A stretch of 64,000 nt of DNA from Lysobacterales bacterium (GTDB taxonomy: Bacteria; Pseudomonadota; Gammaproteobacteria; Xanthomonadales; BPKI01). The DNA is taken from positions 124,001 through 188,000 of the forward strand of contig BPKI01000001.1 in assembly GCA_026005055.1 (NCBI GenBank), written 5' to 3'. Position 1 is the stretch's first letter. Every line of letters starts with the position of its first letter. The notes under the pieces are model-generated. The model searched no databases and was not told the DNA's origin. It saw only the letters and a list, made by a program, of their open reading frames with translations. Positions 55,662 through 64,000 of the stretch are shown piece after piece. The translations under genes and the position numbers were made by a program.

Positions 55662-57251
55662 ATGTCCTTCGCCCCTCCTGACCCGACGCGCCTCACTCGG
55701 CTGCGGCGAAATCTCGAGCGCGGTTTCATGTTGCTCGAGAGCGGTGATCGAGCGGCCGCAGCCGCGGAGTTCCGGCAGGGCCTCGGCCTCGACCCGCAGA
55801 ACGTCGGTTGTCTCGTCGGGCTCGCCCGCTGCGAGCTCGAGGAAGAGCGCCATCAGCCCGCTCGCGCGCTGGCCATGCGCGCGCTCAGGGGACGCCTCGA
55901 CTCCCCGCGAGCGGCCATCGAGCTGCTCGCTCTGCTCGCCCAGCTCTCCGAATCGGGCTTGATCCGCGACATCGTTCGGCAGATTCCTCCGGAACGATGG
56001 GATTCCGCCCGCTCGCTCACCGAGGTCGCGCAGATCTTGAGCCTGATGGGGATCCACGAGGAGGCACGCCAATTCATCGAGGCGGCCGTGGCGCGCGGCG
56101 GAGAGGAGCCGGCGACCCTGGTCATGTACGCCACGGTGATGCTCTTCTACGGGGAATTCGATCGCGCTTACGAGGCTTGCGAACGGTGTCTGCGCAAACT
56201 CCCTGACGAGGCTTCGGCGCATTGGCTGATCTCGCGTCTGCGCCGCCCCGATCCGCTCGCGCGGGTCCCCCGCATCGAGCAGGCCCTGGCGAGGACATCC
56301 GATCTCGAAGACCGGGCGATGCTCGCCTACGCCTTGCACAACGAGCTGCATGAGGCGGGGGATTACGAGCGCGCCTGGCAGGCTCTGATGGAAGCCTGCC
56401 GCGCCAAGCGCCAGGCGCTCGCCTATCGCCCGGAAGCGATGGCCGAGATTTTCCGTTTGCTCGGCGGCTGGAGCCGAGAAGAAATCCGCAAAGGGGACGG
56501 CTTCCTCGGCGCCTGCCCCATCCCCATCTTCGTCATCGGGCTCCACCGTTCCGGCACGACCTTGGCCGAACGCATCCTGAGCGGCCACTCGCAGATCGCC
56601 CAAGGCGGCGAGACCTACGACGTGCGCGCGCAGTTGCGAAGGGTCAGCGGCCTGCACTACCCGGCGGAGATCGATCCTCGCATCATCGAGGCCCGCTCCG
56701 CCCTCGACTATCGCGCGATCGGCGAGGGCTACGTCCGCGGGATCGCCTGGCGGGCGCGGGGCAAGCCCTTCGTGACCGAGAAGCTTCCCTCGAACTACTT
56801 CAATCTCGGCTTCATCGCCCGCGCCCTCCCCGAGGCCAAGTTCATCGTGCTCGAGCGCGATCCGATCGACGTGGGGCTCTCCAGCCTGCGCACTCTATTC
56901 TCGCACGCCTGCCCCTATTCCTACGACCCGCTCGACTACGCCCAATACTGGCACTGGTATCAGGGATTGATGCGCCATTGGCAGGCGCTCGTGCCCGAGC
57001 GGATCCTGGTCATCGACTACCAACGGCTGGTGGACGAGCCGGCCACGGTCGCCGCCGAGATGTGCGGCTTCATCGGCGTGCCCTTCGAGCCTGAGATGCT
57101 CGCCATCGAACAGCGCCGCGATGCGGTCTCCACCGCGAGCAGCGTGATGATGCGCGAGGGCATCCGCAAGGATCGGGGCCGCCTGTGGACCGCTTATGCG
57201 CGCGAGCTCGAGCCGATGATCGAGGCCCTCGGGCGCAGCGCCTCGGCCTGA
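55662..57251 (+). CDS. TPR-containing sulfotransferase family protein
   Basis: This 529-residue protein has tetratricopeptide repeats (about residues 15-260) and a C-terminal PAPS-dependent sulfotransferase domain. The 5'-phosphosulfate loop is FVIGLHRSGTTLAERIL (about 287-303), and FIVLERDPIDVGLSSL matches the 3'-phosphate-binding region. It is likely a tyrosine-protein-sulfotransferase-like enzyme acting on a protein or peptide. No signal peptide is apparent, so it acts in the cytoplasm or is membrane-associated. Its 3' end is 51 bases from the receptor terminator. Confidence 0.87.
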   Translation: MSFAPPDPTRLTRLRRNLERGFMLLESGDRAAAAAEFRQGLGLDPQNVGCLVGLARCELEEERHQPARALAMRALRGRLDSPRAAIELLALLAQLSESGLIRDIVRQIPPERWDSARSLTEVAQILSLMGIHEEARQFIEAAVARGGEEPATLVMYATVMLFYGEFDRAYEACERCLRKLPDEASAHWLISRLRRPDPLARVPRIEQALARTSDLEDRAMLAYALHNELHEAGDYERAWQALMEACRAKRQALAYRPEAMAEIFRLLGGWSREEIRKGDGFLGACPIPIFVIGLHRSGTTLAERILSGHSQIAQGGETYDVRAQLRRVSGLHYPAEIDPRIIEARSALDYRAIGEGYVRGIAWRARGKPFVTEKLPSNYFNLGFIARALPEAKFIVLERDPIDVGLSSLRTLFSHACPYSYDPLDYAQYWHWYQGLMRHWQALVPERILVIDYQRLVDEPATVAAEMCGFIGVPFEPEMLAIEQRRDAVSTASSVMMREGIRKDRGRLWTAYARELEPMIEALGRSASA

Positions 57252-57302
57252 GCCGAGGGCCCATCTTTCGGGCGGCTCGTTCGCGGCAGCGCTTCGGCGA
57301 GG

Positions 57303-57330
57303 AAAAAAGAGGGGCCCTTGCGGGCCCCTC
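57303..57330 (-). terminator. Intrinsic terminator of receptor 1
   Basis: On the minus strand a perfect 9-base stem, GAGGGGCCC and complement, with a GCAA tetraloop, is followed by six T residues. It lies 26 bases after the receptor stop. A copy follows receptor 2. Confidence 0.9.
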
Positions 57331-57355
57331 GAAGAAGCGAACGGCGAGACTTCGC

Positions 57356-60022
57356 TCAGAACTGCTGCGTATAGCGGATGTAGGGAATCCGCCCGTAGCC
57401 GTCGTAGAGATCGAAGTCGAAGCCACGGTCGAGCAGCGGGTCCAGGGGCGGATCCTTGTCGGCGAGATTCTGAACGCCCAGGGTGATCCGCCCGTCCCAC
57501 GGGGCGTTCCAGTTCACCTGGAGGTCGTGGATCGTCCAGGAGGGCAGCTTGTGCGGATAGCCATAGTCATTGAGGCCCGCGCGCGCCCGGGCACCGGCGA
57601 GAGAACGCGTCGAGTGGAGGTAATGGATGTTCCACGCCATCGTCCAATCGGCACGGCTGAAAACGAGCGCAAGCAGGGCGCGATGGCGGGGATGGCCGGG
57701 ATCGCCGACCAGGTTCGCGCCGCCGTCCCGCTCGTAGCGGGAGAGCGAGGACCAAGTCAGCGCACCAGCCAGCTCGCCGAGGCCGGGGAACGAGTGCTTG
57801 GCCTCCAGCCCGAGATCGAAACCGGAGACCTCGATCCGCCCGCCGTTGCCGAAGCCGGCTTGGCCGCCGAGCGGATCGCGCGTCGCGGGATCGAGGATGA
57901 CCCCGAGCCCGCGGCGCGGATCCGGCAGGACCGTGCCCACCGGAAACACCGCGAAGCGCTCGGGACAGACCTGGCCGGAAAGACCGCGCGCGCAGCGAAA
58001 CACGGTGGCGATGTCGAAGAAGCGGATCTCGTCCTCGATCCGCTGCGCGAAGGCATCAAAGAAAAGTTCCAGCGCCGGGAACGGCTGCCAGGCGAAGCCG
58101 AGCTTCCCGTGCCGACTGCGCTCCCGGTCGAGTGCCGGATCGACGATCACGGTATGCGCGACGTCGGCGAGGCAGGTGATGGGCCCCGGCACGCCCGGGG
58201 GGCAGGGAACGACGAAGGTGTCCGCGCGCGGATGAATGGGCGTGCCTTGCACGGCGAGCGTCGGCGCCCGAAAGCCCTCGCCGTAGGAGGCGCGAAGCGT
58301 CAAGTTCTCCATCGCCTGGAAGCGGAAGGAGGCCTTCGGCGAGAAGGCGCTGCCGAAGTCGCTGTAGCGGTCATAGCGACCGGCGACGTTGACCTCGAAG
58401 TTCTCGAGCACCGGGAACAGGAACTCGAAGAAAACCGCGCGCATCGTCCGTTCCGCCTGCTGGCGACGCCGGACTTCCCCGAGACCGAGGATCTGCCCGC
58501 CCAGCGTCAGCGTGTCCGGGAAGTCCTGGTACTGCTCCTTGCGCCACTCGATGCCGAAGGCCGCGCCCACCGTGCCGCCGGTCAGCTCGAAGAGATCCTC
58601 CACGTTACCGATCGCATAAGCCTCCTGCTGATACAGCCGACCATCGCGATTGATGGTCGCGATCATCGCATCGAGCACGTCCCGCGGGTTATTGAACGGA
58701 TCGTAGATGTTGTAGCGACCCGTCTGGATGAACTGCTGCGCGATCGCACCGACCACGTAGTTGCGGCCGAGGTCGTAGTACTGCGAATCGGTGTGCCGCA
58801 CCCCGACATCCAGCTCCACCGGCCCCACCCGGCCCTCGAAGCCGAGAATGAAGTCGTACAGATTGTTGTCGGTGCTCGTGTCGCGGTTACCCAAGGCCGC
58901 AAAACGATGCCGTAGGAACACCGGCACATTCGGGTTGTAACCCGCACCCGGGAACCTGACCGCCGGATGGTTCGGCGAACCCACCGGAATGAAGGGCAAA
59001 TCGCCCGGCCATGGGCTCGAGGGCACCGGCGCGTAGCGGCCGAAGCTCTCCACCCGGCTCACCATCGCGTTGAAATACGTGCTCCAGTCGTCGTTGATCT
59101 GGAAGGCCGCACGACCGAACAGAGCCGAGTTGCGAATCTCCGCCTCGTCCGCCGCGACGAAGGTGAGGTCGTAGAAGCAGCGCGTGCTTGCACCCGTGCC
59201 GCTGATCGAGAAGCCCGGACCCGAGCAACCGCCCGGCACCACCGAACCATTGGTCGGATGCGCGAGGAAACCACCCGGCCGGAAGCCATAGAGCGTACCC
59301 GGGGCCGCGATCGCCGTGATGAAGTTGTTCGAGAAGGTCGAAATACCGCCGCGCGACCACTCCCGATCCCGCTGCCAGACGATGCCGCGGTTGCTATAGC
59401 CGGCACCGAGCAGCACCCGCGAGCGCTCACCCGACGAGCCGAAAATCACCGACCCGAACTCGGTTTCACCACCCGGCCGCTTCGGATTGCCCGCACCGCC
59501 GGAAATCTCGACCCCATTGAAATCCTTGCGGGTGATGATGTTCACCACGCCGCCGATGGCATCCGTACCGTAGATCGCCGAGGCGCCATCGGAGAGGATC
59601 TCGATCCGCTCCACCGCCGCCAAGGGGATGATGTTGAGGTCCTGCGCCGAACCGATGTTCGGTGCGGTCGGCGCACGGCGGCCGTCGATCAGGATCAGCG
59701 TCCGGCCCTCGCCCAGACCGCGCAGCGACAGACCCGCGAAGCTCTGCGCCGAGCTGCCCGACTGCGGCCGGAACGAACCGAAGGTATTGAACGGAATGTT
59801 GCGCAGGAAATCCGCCACCGAGAGATCGCCCGAGAGCTCGATCTGCTCCCGGTCGATCACCGTCACCGGCAGCGCCCCCTCCACTTCGGCGCGCTTGATG
59901 CGCGTACCCGTCACCTGGATCTTATCGAGCTCCGCCTGATCCTCCTGCGCCATCGCCGGCACCCCATAGGCACCCAGCAATGCCACGGAAATCGACCAGG
60001 CGAGCGTGTTGCGCTTCGACAT
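57356..60022 (-). CDS. TonB-dependent receptor 1
   Basis: This 888-residue outer-membrane receptor imports a ligand using TonB energy. It has a signal peptide (cleavage near GVPAMA, about residue 25), a TonB-box-like ELDKIQVTG, a plug domain (about 40-160; DREQIELSGDLSVADFL, LSDGASAIYGTDAIGG) and a 22-strand barrel ending TQQF. Residues from the signal to about 490 are nearly identical to receptor 2, but residues about 495-800 differ, and the last 75 agree again. That suggests different ligands. ATG 60022 has a GAGGGGAG site. Ligand is unknown. Confidence 0.93.
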   Translation of the reverse strand: MSKRNTLAWSISVALLGAYGVPAMAQEDQAELDKIQVTGTRIKRAEVEGALPVTVIDREQIELSGDLSVADFLRNIPFNTFGSFRPQSGSSAQSFAGLSLRGLGEGRTLILIDGRRAPTAPNIGSAQDLNIIPLAAVERIEILSDGASAIYGTDAIGGVVNIITRKDFNGVEISGGAGNPKRPGGETEFGSVIFGSSGERSRVLLGAGYSNRGIVWQRDREWSRGGISTFSNNFITAIAAPGTLYGFRPGGFLAHPTNGSVVPGGCSGPGFSISGTGASTRCFYDLTFVAADEAEIRNSALFGRAAFQINDDWSTYFNAMVSRVESFGRYAPVPSSPWPGDLPFIPVGSPNHPAVRFPGAGYNPNVPVFLRHRFAALGNRDTSTDNNLYDFILGFEGRVGPVELDVGVRHTDSQYYDLGRNYVVGAIAQQFIQTGRYNIYDPFNNPRDVLDAMIATINRDGRLYQQEAYAIGNVEDLFELTGGTVGAAFGIEWRKEQYQDFPDTLTLGGQILGLGEVRRRQQAERTMRAVFFEFLFPVLENFEVNVAGRYDRYSDFGSAFSPKASFRFQAMENLTLRASYGEGFRAPTLAVQGTPIHPRADTFVVPCPPGVPGPITCLADVAHTVIVDPALDRERSRHGKLGFAWQPFPALELFFDAFAQRIEDEIRFFDIATVFRCARGLSGQVCPERFAVFPVGTVLPDPRRGLGVILDPATRDPLGGQAGFGNGGRIEVSGFDLGLEAKHSFPGLGELAGALTWSSLSRYERDGGANLVGDPGHPRHRALLALVFSRADWTMAWNIHYLHSTRSLAGARARAGLNDYGYPHKLPSWTIHDLQVNWNAPWDGRITLGVQNLADKDPPLDPLLDRGFDFDLYDGYGRIPYIRYTQQF
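58542..60016. repeat. Direct repeat A: shared 5' part of receptor 1
   Basis: This segment, covering the plug and first half of the barrel, is nearly identical to 61361-62835. The offset stays at 2819 bases across the checked points, so no net insertion or deletion was seen. Only scattered base changes were noticed. Confidence 0.85.
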
Positions 60023-60124
60023 CGTGAACTCCCCTCGTTACCGTACCGAACCTCGCATCCCCCCTTTCCCCTGGCCGCCGACTGCGAGATCGACAGCGTC
60101 GTAATGTTAGTCGTTCGCGACCCC

Positions 60125-60152
60125 AAAAAAGAGGGGCCCTTGCGGGCCCCTC
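60125..60152 (-). terminator. Intrinsic terminator of receptor 2
   Basis: The same 9-base stem, GCAA loop and six-T tract as at 57303-57330, placed 25 bases after the receptor 2 stop and just upstream of receptor 1 transcription. The receptors are therefore likely separate transcripts. Confidence 0.9.
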
Positions 60153-60177
60153 GAAGAAGCGAACGGCGAGACTTCGC

Positions 60178-62850
60178 TCAGAACTGCTGCGTATAGCGGA
60201 TGTAGGGAATCCGCCCGTAGCCGTTGTAGAGATCGAAGTCGAAGCCGCGGCCGGTCGGATCGAAGGGATCGATGACCGGATCCTTGTCGGCGAGGTTCTC
60301 CACGCCGAGCGTGATCCGACCGTTCCAAGGCGTGTTCCAGTTCGCCTGCAGATCGTGGATCGTCCAAGACGGCAGCTTGTGCGGATAGCCGTAGTCGTTG
60401 AGGCCGGCACGCGCACGGGTGCCCGCGGTCGAGAGCGTCGAGTGGATGTAGCTGATGTTCCACACGAAGCTGTAGTCGCCGATCGACCAGACGTTGGACA
60501 ACACCGCCCGGTACTTCGGCACGCTCGGATCGCCGACCACGTTCCGCCCGCCGTCCACGCTGTACTTGCGCACGTAGGTGAGCTGGAAGTTGTTGCGCAG
60601 ACCACCCCATTCGCCGAAGTCGAAGGTGGTGCGAGCGTTGAAGTCGGCACCGCTGGTGTCGATCGTACCGAGGTTGGCGAAGCCGCGCTGGGCGAAGAGG
60701 ATCTCACCCTGCGGACCGAAGGCCACGCCGAGACCCAACGAGGGATCCGGGATGTTGGCATTCGGAGGCAGACGGCTGATGCCCGAGGGGCAGATCGCGA
60801 CCGTGCCCTCGAGGCAGCCGACCAGTGTGCCGATGGTGATCGCCGCCACCCGATTCTCGAGGCTGATGTCGTACCAGTCGAGGGTGAGGTTCAGCCACTC
60901 GAGCGGATCCCAGGCCAGACCCACCGACCACTGCTTCGAATCCTCGGCATCGAGGTTCGGGTTGGCGATTACGTACACCGTGACCTGGGTGGTGCAGGTT
61001 GGCGGCTGACCGAAAGCCCGGCAGGTCGGCGCGTGCGTGACCGAATCCGCGGAGAAGGCCGGCTGCTGGCTGAGGATGTCGAGCGTCGGCGCCCGGAAGC
61101 CCTCGCCGTAGGAGGCGCGGAGCGTCAGGTTCTCCATCGCCTGGAAGCGGAAGGAGACCTTGGGCGAGAAGGCATTGCCGAAGTCGCTGTAGCGGTCATA
61201 GCGGCCCGCCACGTTGACCTCGAAGTTCTCGAGCACCGGGAACAAGAACTCGAAGAAGGCCGCACGCGCAGTCCGGCCGCCGAAGGCCGAGTTGCCGGCC
61301 GAACCCACGATCTGGCCGGAGGAGGACAAGGTGTCGTAGATGTCGTAGTAATCCTCCTTCCGCCACTCGACACCGAAGGCCGCGCCTACTGTGCCGCCCG
61401 TCAGCTCGAACAGGTCATCCACGTTCCCGATCGCATAAGCCTCCTGCTGATACAGCCGACCATCGCGATTGATGGTCGCGATCATCGCATCGAGCACATC
61501 CCGCGGGTTGTTGAACGGATCGTAGATGTTGTAGCGACCCGTCTGGATGAACTGCTGCGCGATCGCACCGACCACGTAGTTGCGGCCGAGATCGTAGTAC
61601 TGCGAATCGGTATGCCGCACCCCGACATCGAGCTCCACCGGCCCCACCCGGCCCTCGAAGCCGAGGATGAAGTCGTAGAGGTTATTGTCGGTGCTGGTGT
61701 CGCGGTTACCCAAGGCCGCGAAGCGATGGCGCAGGAACACCGGCTGGTTCGGGTTGTAACCCGCACCCGGGAACCTGACCGCCGGATGGTTCGGCGACCC
61801 CACCGGAATGAAGGGCGCACCACCCGGCCATGGGCTCGAAGGCACCGGCGCGTAGCGGCCAAAGCTCTCCACCCGGCTCACCATCGCGTTGAAATACGTG
61901 CTCCAGTCGTCGTTGATCTGGAAGGCCGCGCGACCGAACAGAGCCGAGTTGCGAATCTCCGCCTCGTCCGCCGCAACAAAGGTGAAGTCGTAGAAGCAGC
62001 GCGTGCTTGCACCCGTGCCGCTGATCGAGAAGCCCGGACCCGAGCAACCGCCCGGCACCACCGAACCATTGGTCGGATGCGCGAGGAAACCACCCGGCCG
62101 GAAGCCATAGAGCGTACCCGGCGCCGCGATCGCCGTGATGAAGTTGTTCGAGAAGGTCGAGATACCGCCGCGCGACCACTCCCGATCCCGCTGCCAGACG
62201 ATGCCGCGGTTGCTATAGCCGGCACCGAGCAGCACCCGCGAGCGCTCACCCGACGAGCCGAAAATCACCGACCCGAACTCGGTTTCACCACCCGGCCGCT
62301 TCGGATTGCCCGCACCGCCGGAAATCTCGACCCCGTTGAAATCCTTGCGGGTGATGATGTTCACCACGCCGCCGATGGCATCCGTACCGTAGATCGCCGA
62401 GGCGCCATCGGAGAGGATCTCGATCCGCTCCACCGCCGCCAGGGGGATGATGTTGAGGTCCTGCGCCGAACCGATGTTCGGTGCGGTCGGCGCACGGCGG
62501 CCGTCGATCAGGATCAGCGTCCGGCCCTCGCCCAGACCGCGCAGCGACAGACCCGCGAAGCTCTGCGCCGAGCTGCCCGACTGCGGCCGGAACGAACCGA
62601 AGGTATTGAACGGAATGTTGCGCAGGAAATCCGCCACCGAGAGATCGCCCGAGAGCTCGATCTGCTCCCGGTCGATCACCGTCACCGGCAGCGCCCCCTC
62701 CACTTCGGCGCGCTTGATGCGCGTACCCGTCACCTGGATCTTGTCCAGCTCCGCCTGATCCTCCTGCGCCATCGCCGGCACCGCATAGGTACCCAGCAAG
62801 GCCGCGGAAATCGACCAGGCGAGCGTGTTGCGCTTGAAGTTGTCGTTCAT
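60178..62850 (-). CDS. TonB-dependent receptor 2
   Basis: This 890-residue paralogue of receptor 1 has a signal peptide (cleavage near AVPAMA), ELDKIQVTG as TonB box, the same plug and front barrel, a different rear barrel (about residues 495-800, including a Cys-containing loop PTCRAFGQPPTC), and the same C terminus ending TQQF. ATG at 62850 has a GAGGGTGAG site; a longer frame to 62994 is poorly supported. The two genes probably arose by tandem duplication, with later divergence of the ligand-facing part. Confidence 0.93.
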   Translation of the reverse strand: MNDNFKRNTLAWSISAALLGTYAVPAMAQEDQAELDKIQVTGTRIKRAEVEGALPVTVIDREQIELSGDLSVADFLRNIPFNTFGSFRPQSGSSAQSFAGLSLRGLGEGRTLILIDGRRAPTAPNIGSAQDLNIIPLAAVERIEILSDGASAIYGTDAIGGVVNIITRKDFNGVEISGGAGNPKRPGGETEFGSVIFGSSGERSRVLLGAGYSNRGIVWQRDREWSRGGISTFSNNFITAIAAPGTLYGFRPGGFLAHPTNGSVVPGGCSGPGFSISGTGASTRCFYDFTFVAADEAEIRNSALFGRAAFQINDDWSTYFNAMVSRVESFGRYAPVPSSPWPGGAPFIPVGSPNHPAVRFPGAGYNPNQPVFLRHRFAALGNRDTSTDNNLYDFILGFEGRVGPVELDVGVRHTDSQYYDLGRNYVVGAIAQQFIQTGRYNIYDPFNNPRDVLDAMIATINRDGRLYQQEAYAIGNVDDLFELTGGTVGAAFGVEWRKEDYYDIYDTLSSSGQIVGSAGNSAFGGRTARAAFFEFLFPVLENFEVNVAGRYDRYSDFGNAFSPKVSFRFQAMENLTLRASYGEGFRAPTLDILSQQPAFSADSVTHAPTCRAFGQPPTCTTQVTVYVIANPNLDAEDSKQWSVGLAWDPLEWLNLTLDWYDISLENRVAAITIGTLVGCLEGTVAICPSGISRLPPNANIPDPSLGLGVAFGPQGEILFAQRGFANLGTIDTSGADFNARTTFDFGEWGGLRNNFQLTYVRKYSVDGGRNVVGDPSVPKYRAVLSNVWSIGDYSFVWNISYIHSTLSTAGTRARAGLNDYGYPHKLPSWTIHDLQANWNTPWNGRITLGVENLADKDPVIDPFDPTGRGFDFDLYNGYGRIPYIRYTQQF
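61361..62835. repeat. Direct repeat B: shared 5' part of receptor 2
   Basis: This is the second copy of the segment at 58542-60016, at a constant 2819-base offset. Recombination between copies would fuse the front of receptor 2 to the rear of receptor 1 and delete one gene. Confidence 0.85.
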
Positions 62851-63012
62851 ACTCACCCTCATGAGGCTTCTGTTGCAACGAAAGCCCGATGCGACCGAAG
62901 CCGCGCCGGGCGCCCTGGCTTGCAAGGCAATCGGGTGGCGTTCCTTCACCGCGTACCGGGAAACCGCCGGGTCTTCCACCCCTGGCCCGGTCACCGGACC
63001 CGTCCCAATCCG

Positions 63013-63975
63013 TCAAGACGGCGGAATCCTAGCACCGCATCGCGGTTCTGAGAACCCTTCGTTAAGTTTTCGTTGCAGGCGCGCCACGCCGGCTGCGATG
63101 GCCACGGTCGCGAAGTGCAGCTCGGCGATCACCGCCGCGTCCTCGGCATAGCCGCCGGCCATGCACACCGCCACCGGGATCCCCGCTCCGGCCAGGGTCT
63201 CGAGCACCAGCCGGTCGCGCGCCGCCAGTCCGTCGGCGCTGAGCGCGAGGCGACCGAGGCGATCGCCCACGAAGGGGTCCGCTCCCGCCAGATAGACGGC
63301 GGCATCGGGACGGGCTGCCGCGAGCACTCGCGGCAAGGTCGTGGCGAGGCGTTCGAGGTAGGCGGCATCGTCCGTTCCGTCGGGCAGCGCGATGTCCAGA
63401 TCCGAAGGCGGCTTGACCGCGGGGTAGTTGCGCTCGGCGTGCATCGAGAAGGTGTAGATGCTCCCATCAGCCCGGCAGATCTCGGCGGTACCATCGCCCT
63501 GATGCACGTCGAGGTCAATGATCAGGCCGCGCCCGATGGAACCGAGCCGCTGAGCGGCGCGCAAGGCCACCACCGCGTCGTTGAAGACGCAGTAACCGCC
63601 GCCGCGGGCGCGGCCGGCGTGGTGGGTGCCGCCAGCGAGATTGACGCCGACGCCCTCGCCCAGGGCGGCTTGAAGCGCCCCGAGCGTCGCTCCGACCGAG
63701 CGCCGGCAACGCTCGACCATCGCCTCCGACCAGGGAAAGCCGATGCGCCGAAGCTCGCTCGCCGAGAGCCGCCCCTCGAACACTCGGCGCACGTAATCGG
63801 GGTCGTGCGCAAGGCAAAGCTCCTCGAAGCTCGCCGGCCGCGGCTCGAGGAGCTCGACGTCGAGCTCCCGGGCCGCGGCCGCTACCCGCTCGTAGAGCAG
63901 ACGGTACTTGGCCATCGGGAACGGATGGCCCGGCGGCAGCGGTAGCTCGAACTGATGCGTGTAGAAGCAGCGCAA
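63013..63975 (-). CDS. Histone deacetylase / acetylpolyamine amidohydrolase family protein
   Basis: This 320-residue zinc hydrolase removes acyl groups from lysine, polyamines or small metabolites. The core has GGTHHAGR (about residue 118), zinc ligands Asp and His in DLDVHQGDG (about 153) and Asp in AGADPF (about 228), and the catalytic Tyr candidate in MAGGYAED. The start is probably TTG at 63975, since PPGHPFPMAKYRLL lies at the usual distance from the N terminus; the right edge leaves little room to test further upstream starts. Confidence 0.88.
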   Translation of the reverse strand: MRCFYTHQFELPLPPGHPFPMAKYRLLYERVAAAARELDVELLEPRPASFEELCLAHDPDYVRRVFEGRLSASELRRIGFPWSEAMVERCRRSVGATLGALQAALGEGVGVNLAGGTHHAGRARGGGYCVFNDAVVALRAAQRLGSIGRGLIIDLDVHQGDGTAEICRADGSIYTFSMHAERNYPAVKPPSDLDIALPDGTDDAAYLERLATTLPRVLAAARPDAAVYLAGADPFVGDRLGRLALSADGLAARDRLVLETLAGAGIPVAVCMAGGYAEDAAVIAELHFATVAIAAGVARLQRKLNEGFSEPRCGARIPPS

Positions 63976-64000
63976 GGGCTCAACCTGCGAGCGCGCGCTT

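Noticed and set aside
60355-63051. An 898-codon open frame on the plus strand, opposite receptor 2, with a similar one at 58967-60196.
   Set aside because: It is antisense to a clear TonB receptor, rich in Arg, Asp and His, has no domain, and is repeated only because the receptor is duplicated.

Overview
The window is a gene-dense, high-GC (roughly two-thirds G+C), chromosome-like stretch of a Gram-negative proteobacterium. The gene set points to a gammaproteobacterium, perhaps near Xanthomonadales/Lysobacterales: a RelA with a degenerate hydrolase half, YoaA next to TsaB, HrpA, a PBP1B-type synthase, Hsp33, a short-Q-loop cytochrome bd oxidase, and large TonB-dependent receptors. That placement is an inference from family content. 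No tRNA, rRNA, CRISPR array, phage or insertion sequence was seen. Many long open frames lie antisense to real genes because of the base composition; these were left out.

Layout, left to right. 1-5970 (minus): a run cytochrome c - rpe - response regulator - histidine kinase - trpE - trpG - trpD, with trpD cut by the left edge. 6047-7813 (plus): purC and a DMT exporter. 7880-16977 (minus): a compact five-gene operon, read as surface lipase - DUF1302 barrel - DUF1329 periplasmic protein - YCF48 propeller - HAE3/MMPL exporter, which looks like a lipid-handling envelope machine. 17130-19376: a divergent SDR protein and a DASS transporter. 19362-24931 (minus): mrcB - lipoprotein - yoaA - tsaB. 25043-29392 (plus): one very large glycosyltransferase with three catalytic modules. 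29399-31302: gap (minus) and an S1/P1 nuclease (plus). 31550-34494 (plus): a GbsR/MarR-type regulator overlapping cydAB, with a palindrome at the predicted transcription start. 34485-37327 (minus): relA and a membrane-anchored partner. 37387-43727: a cadherin-like secreted protein, a small exported protein and hrpA. 43794-49314: dps, hypothetical genes, an FmdB zinc ribbon, a glycosyltransferase - CBS - sigma - anti-sigma operon, and hslO. 49301-52231: a GAF-GAF-GGDEF-EAL protein.

The right end (52321-62850) holds the most unusual neighbourhood: a predicted outer-membrane protein, a TPR-aspartyl/asparaginyl hydroxylase, a methyltransferase, a TPR-sulfotransferase and two tandem TonB-dependent receptors. 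The receptors share almost identical plug and front-barrel sequence but have different rear barrels. The TPR-linked modifying enzymes beside twin receptors make a candidate for an undescribed surface or ligand modification and uptake system. The window closes with an HDAC-family deacetylase.

Gene starts were chosen from ribosome binding sites, overlaps with neighbours and family length. Several good -10 hexamers sit only 6-9 bases before a start codon, suggesting leaderless mRNAs.
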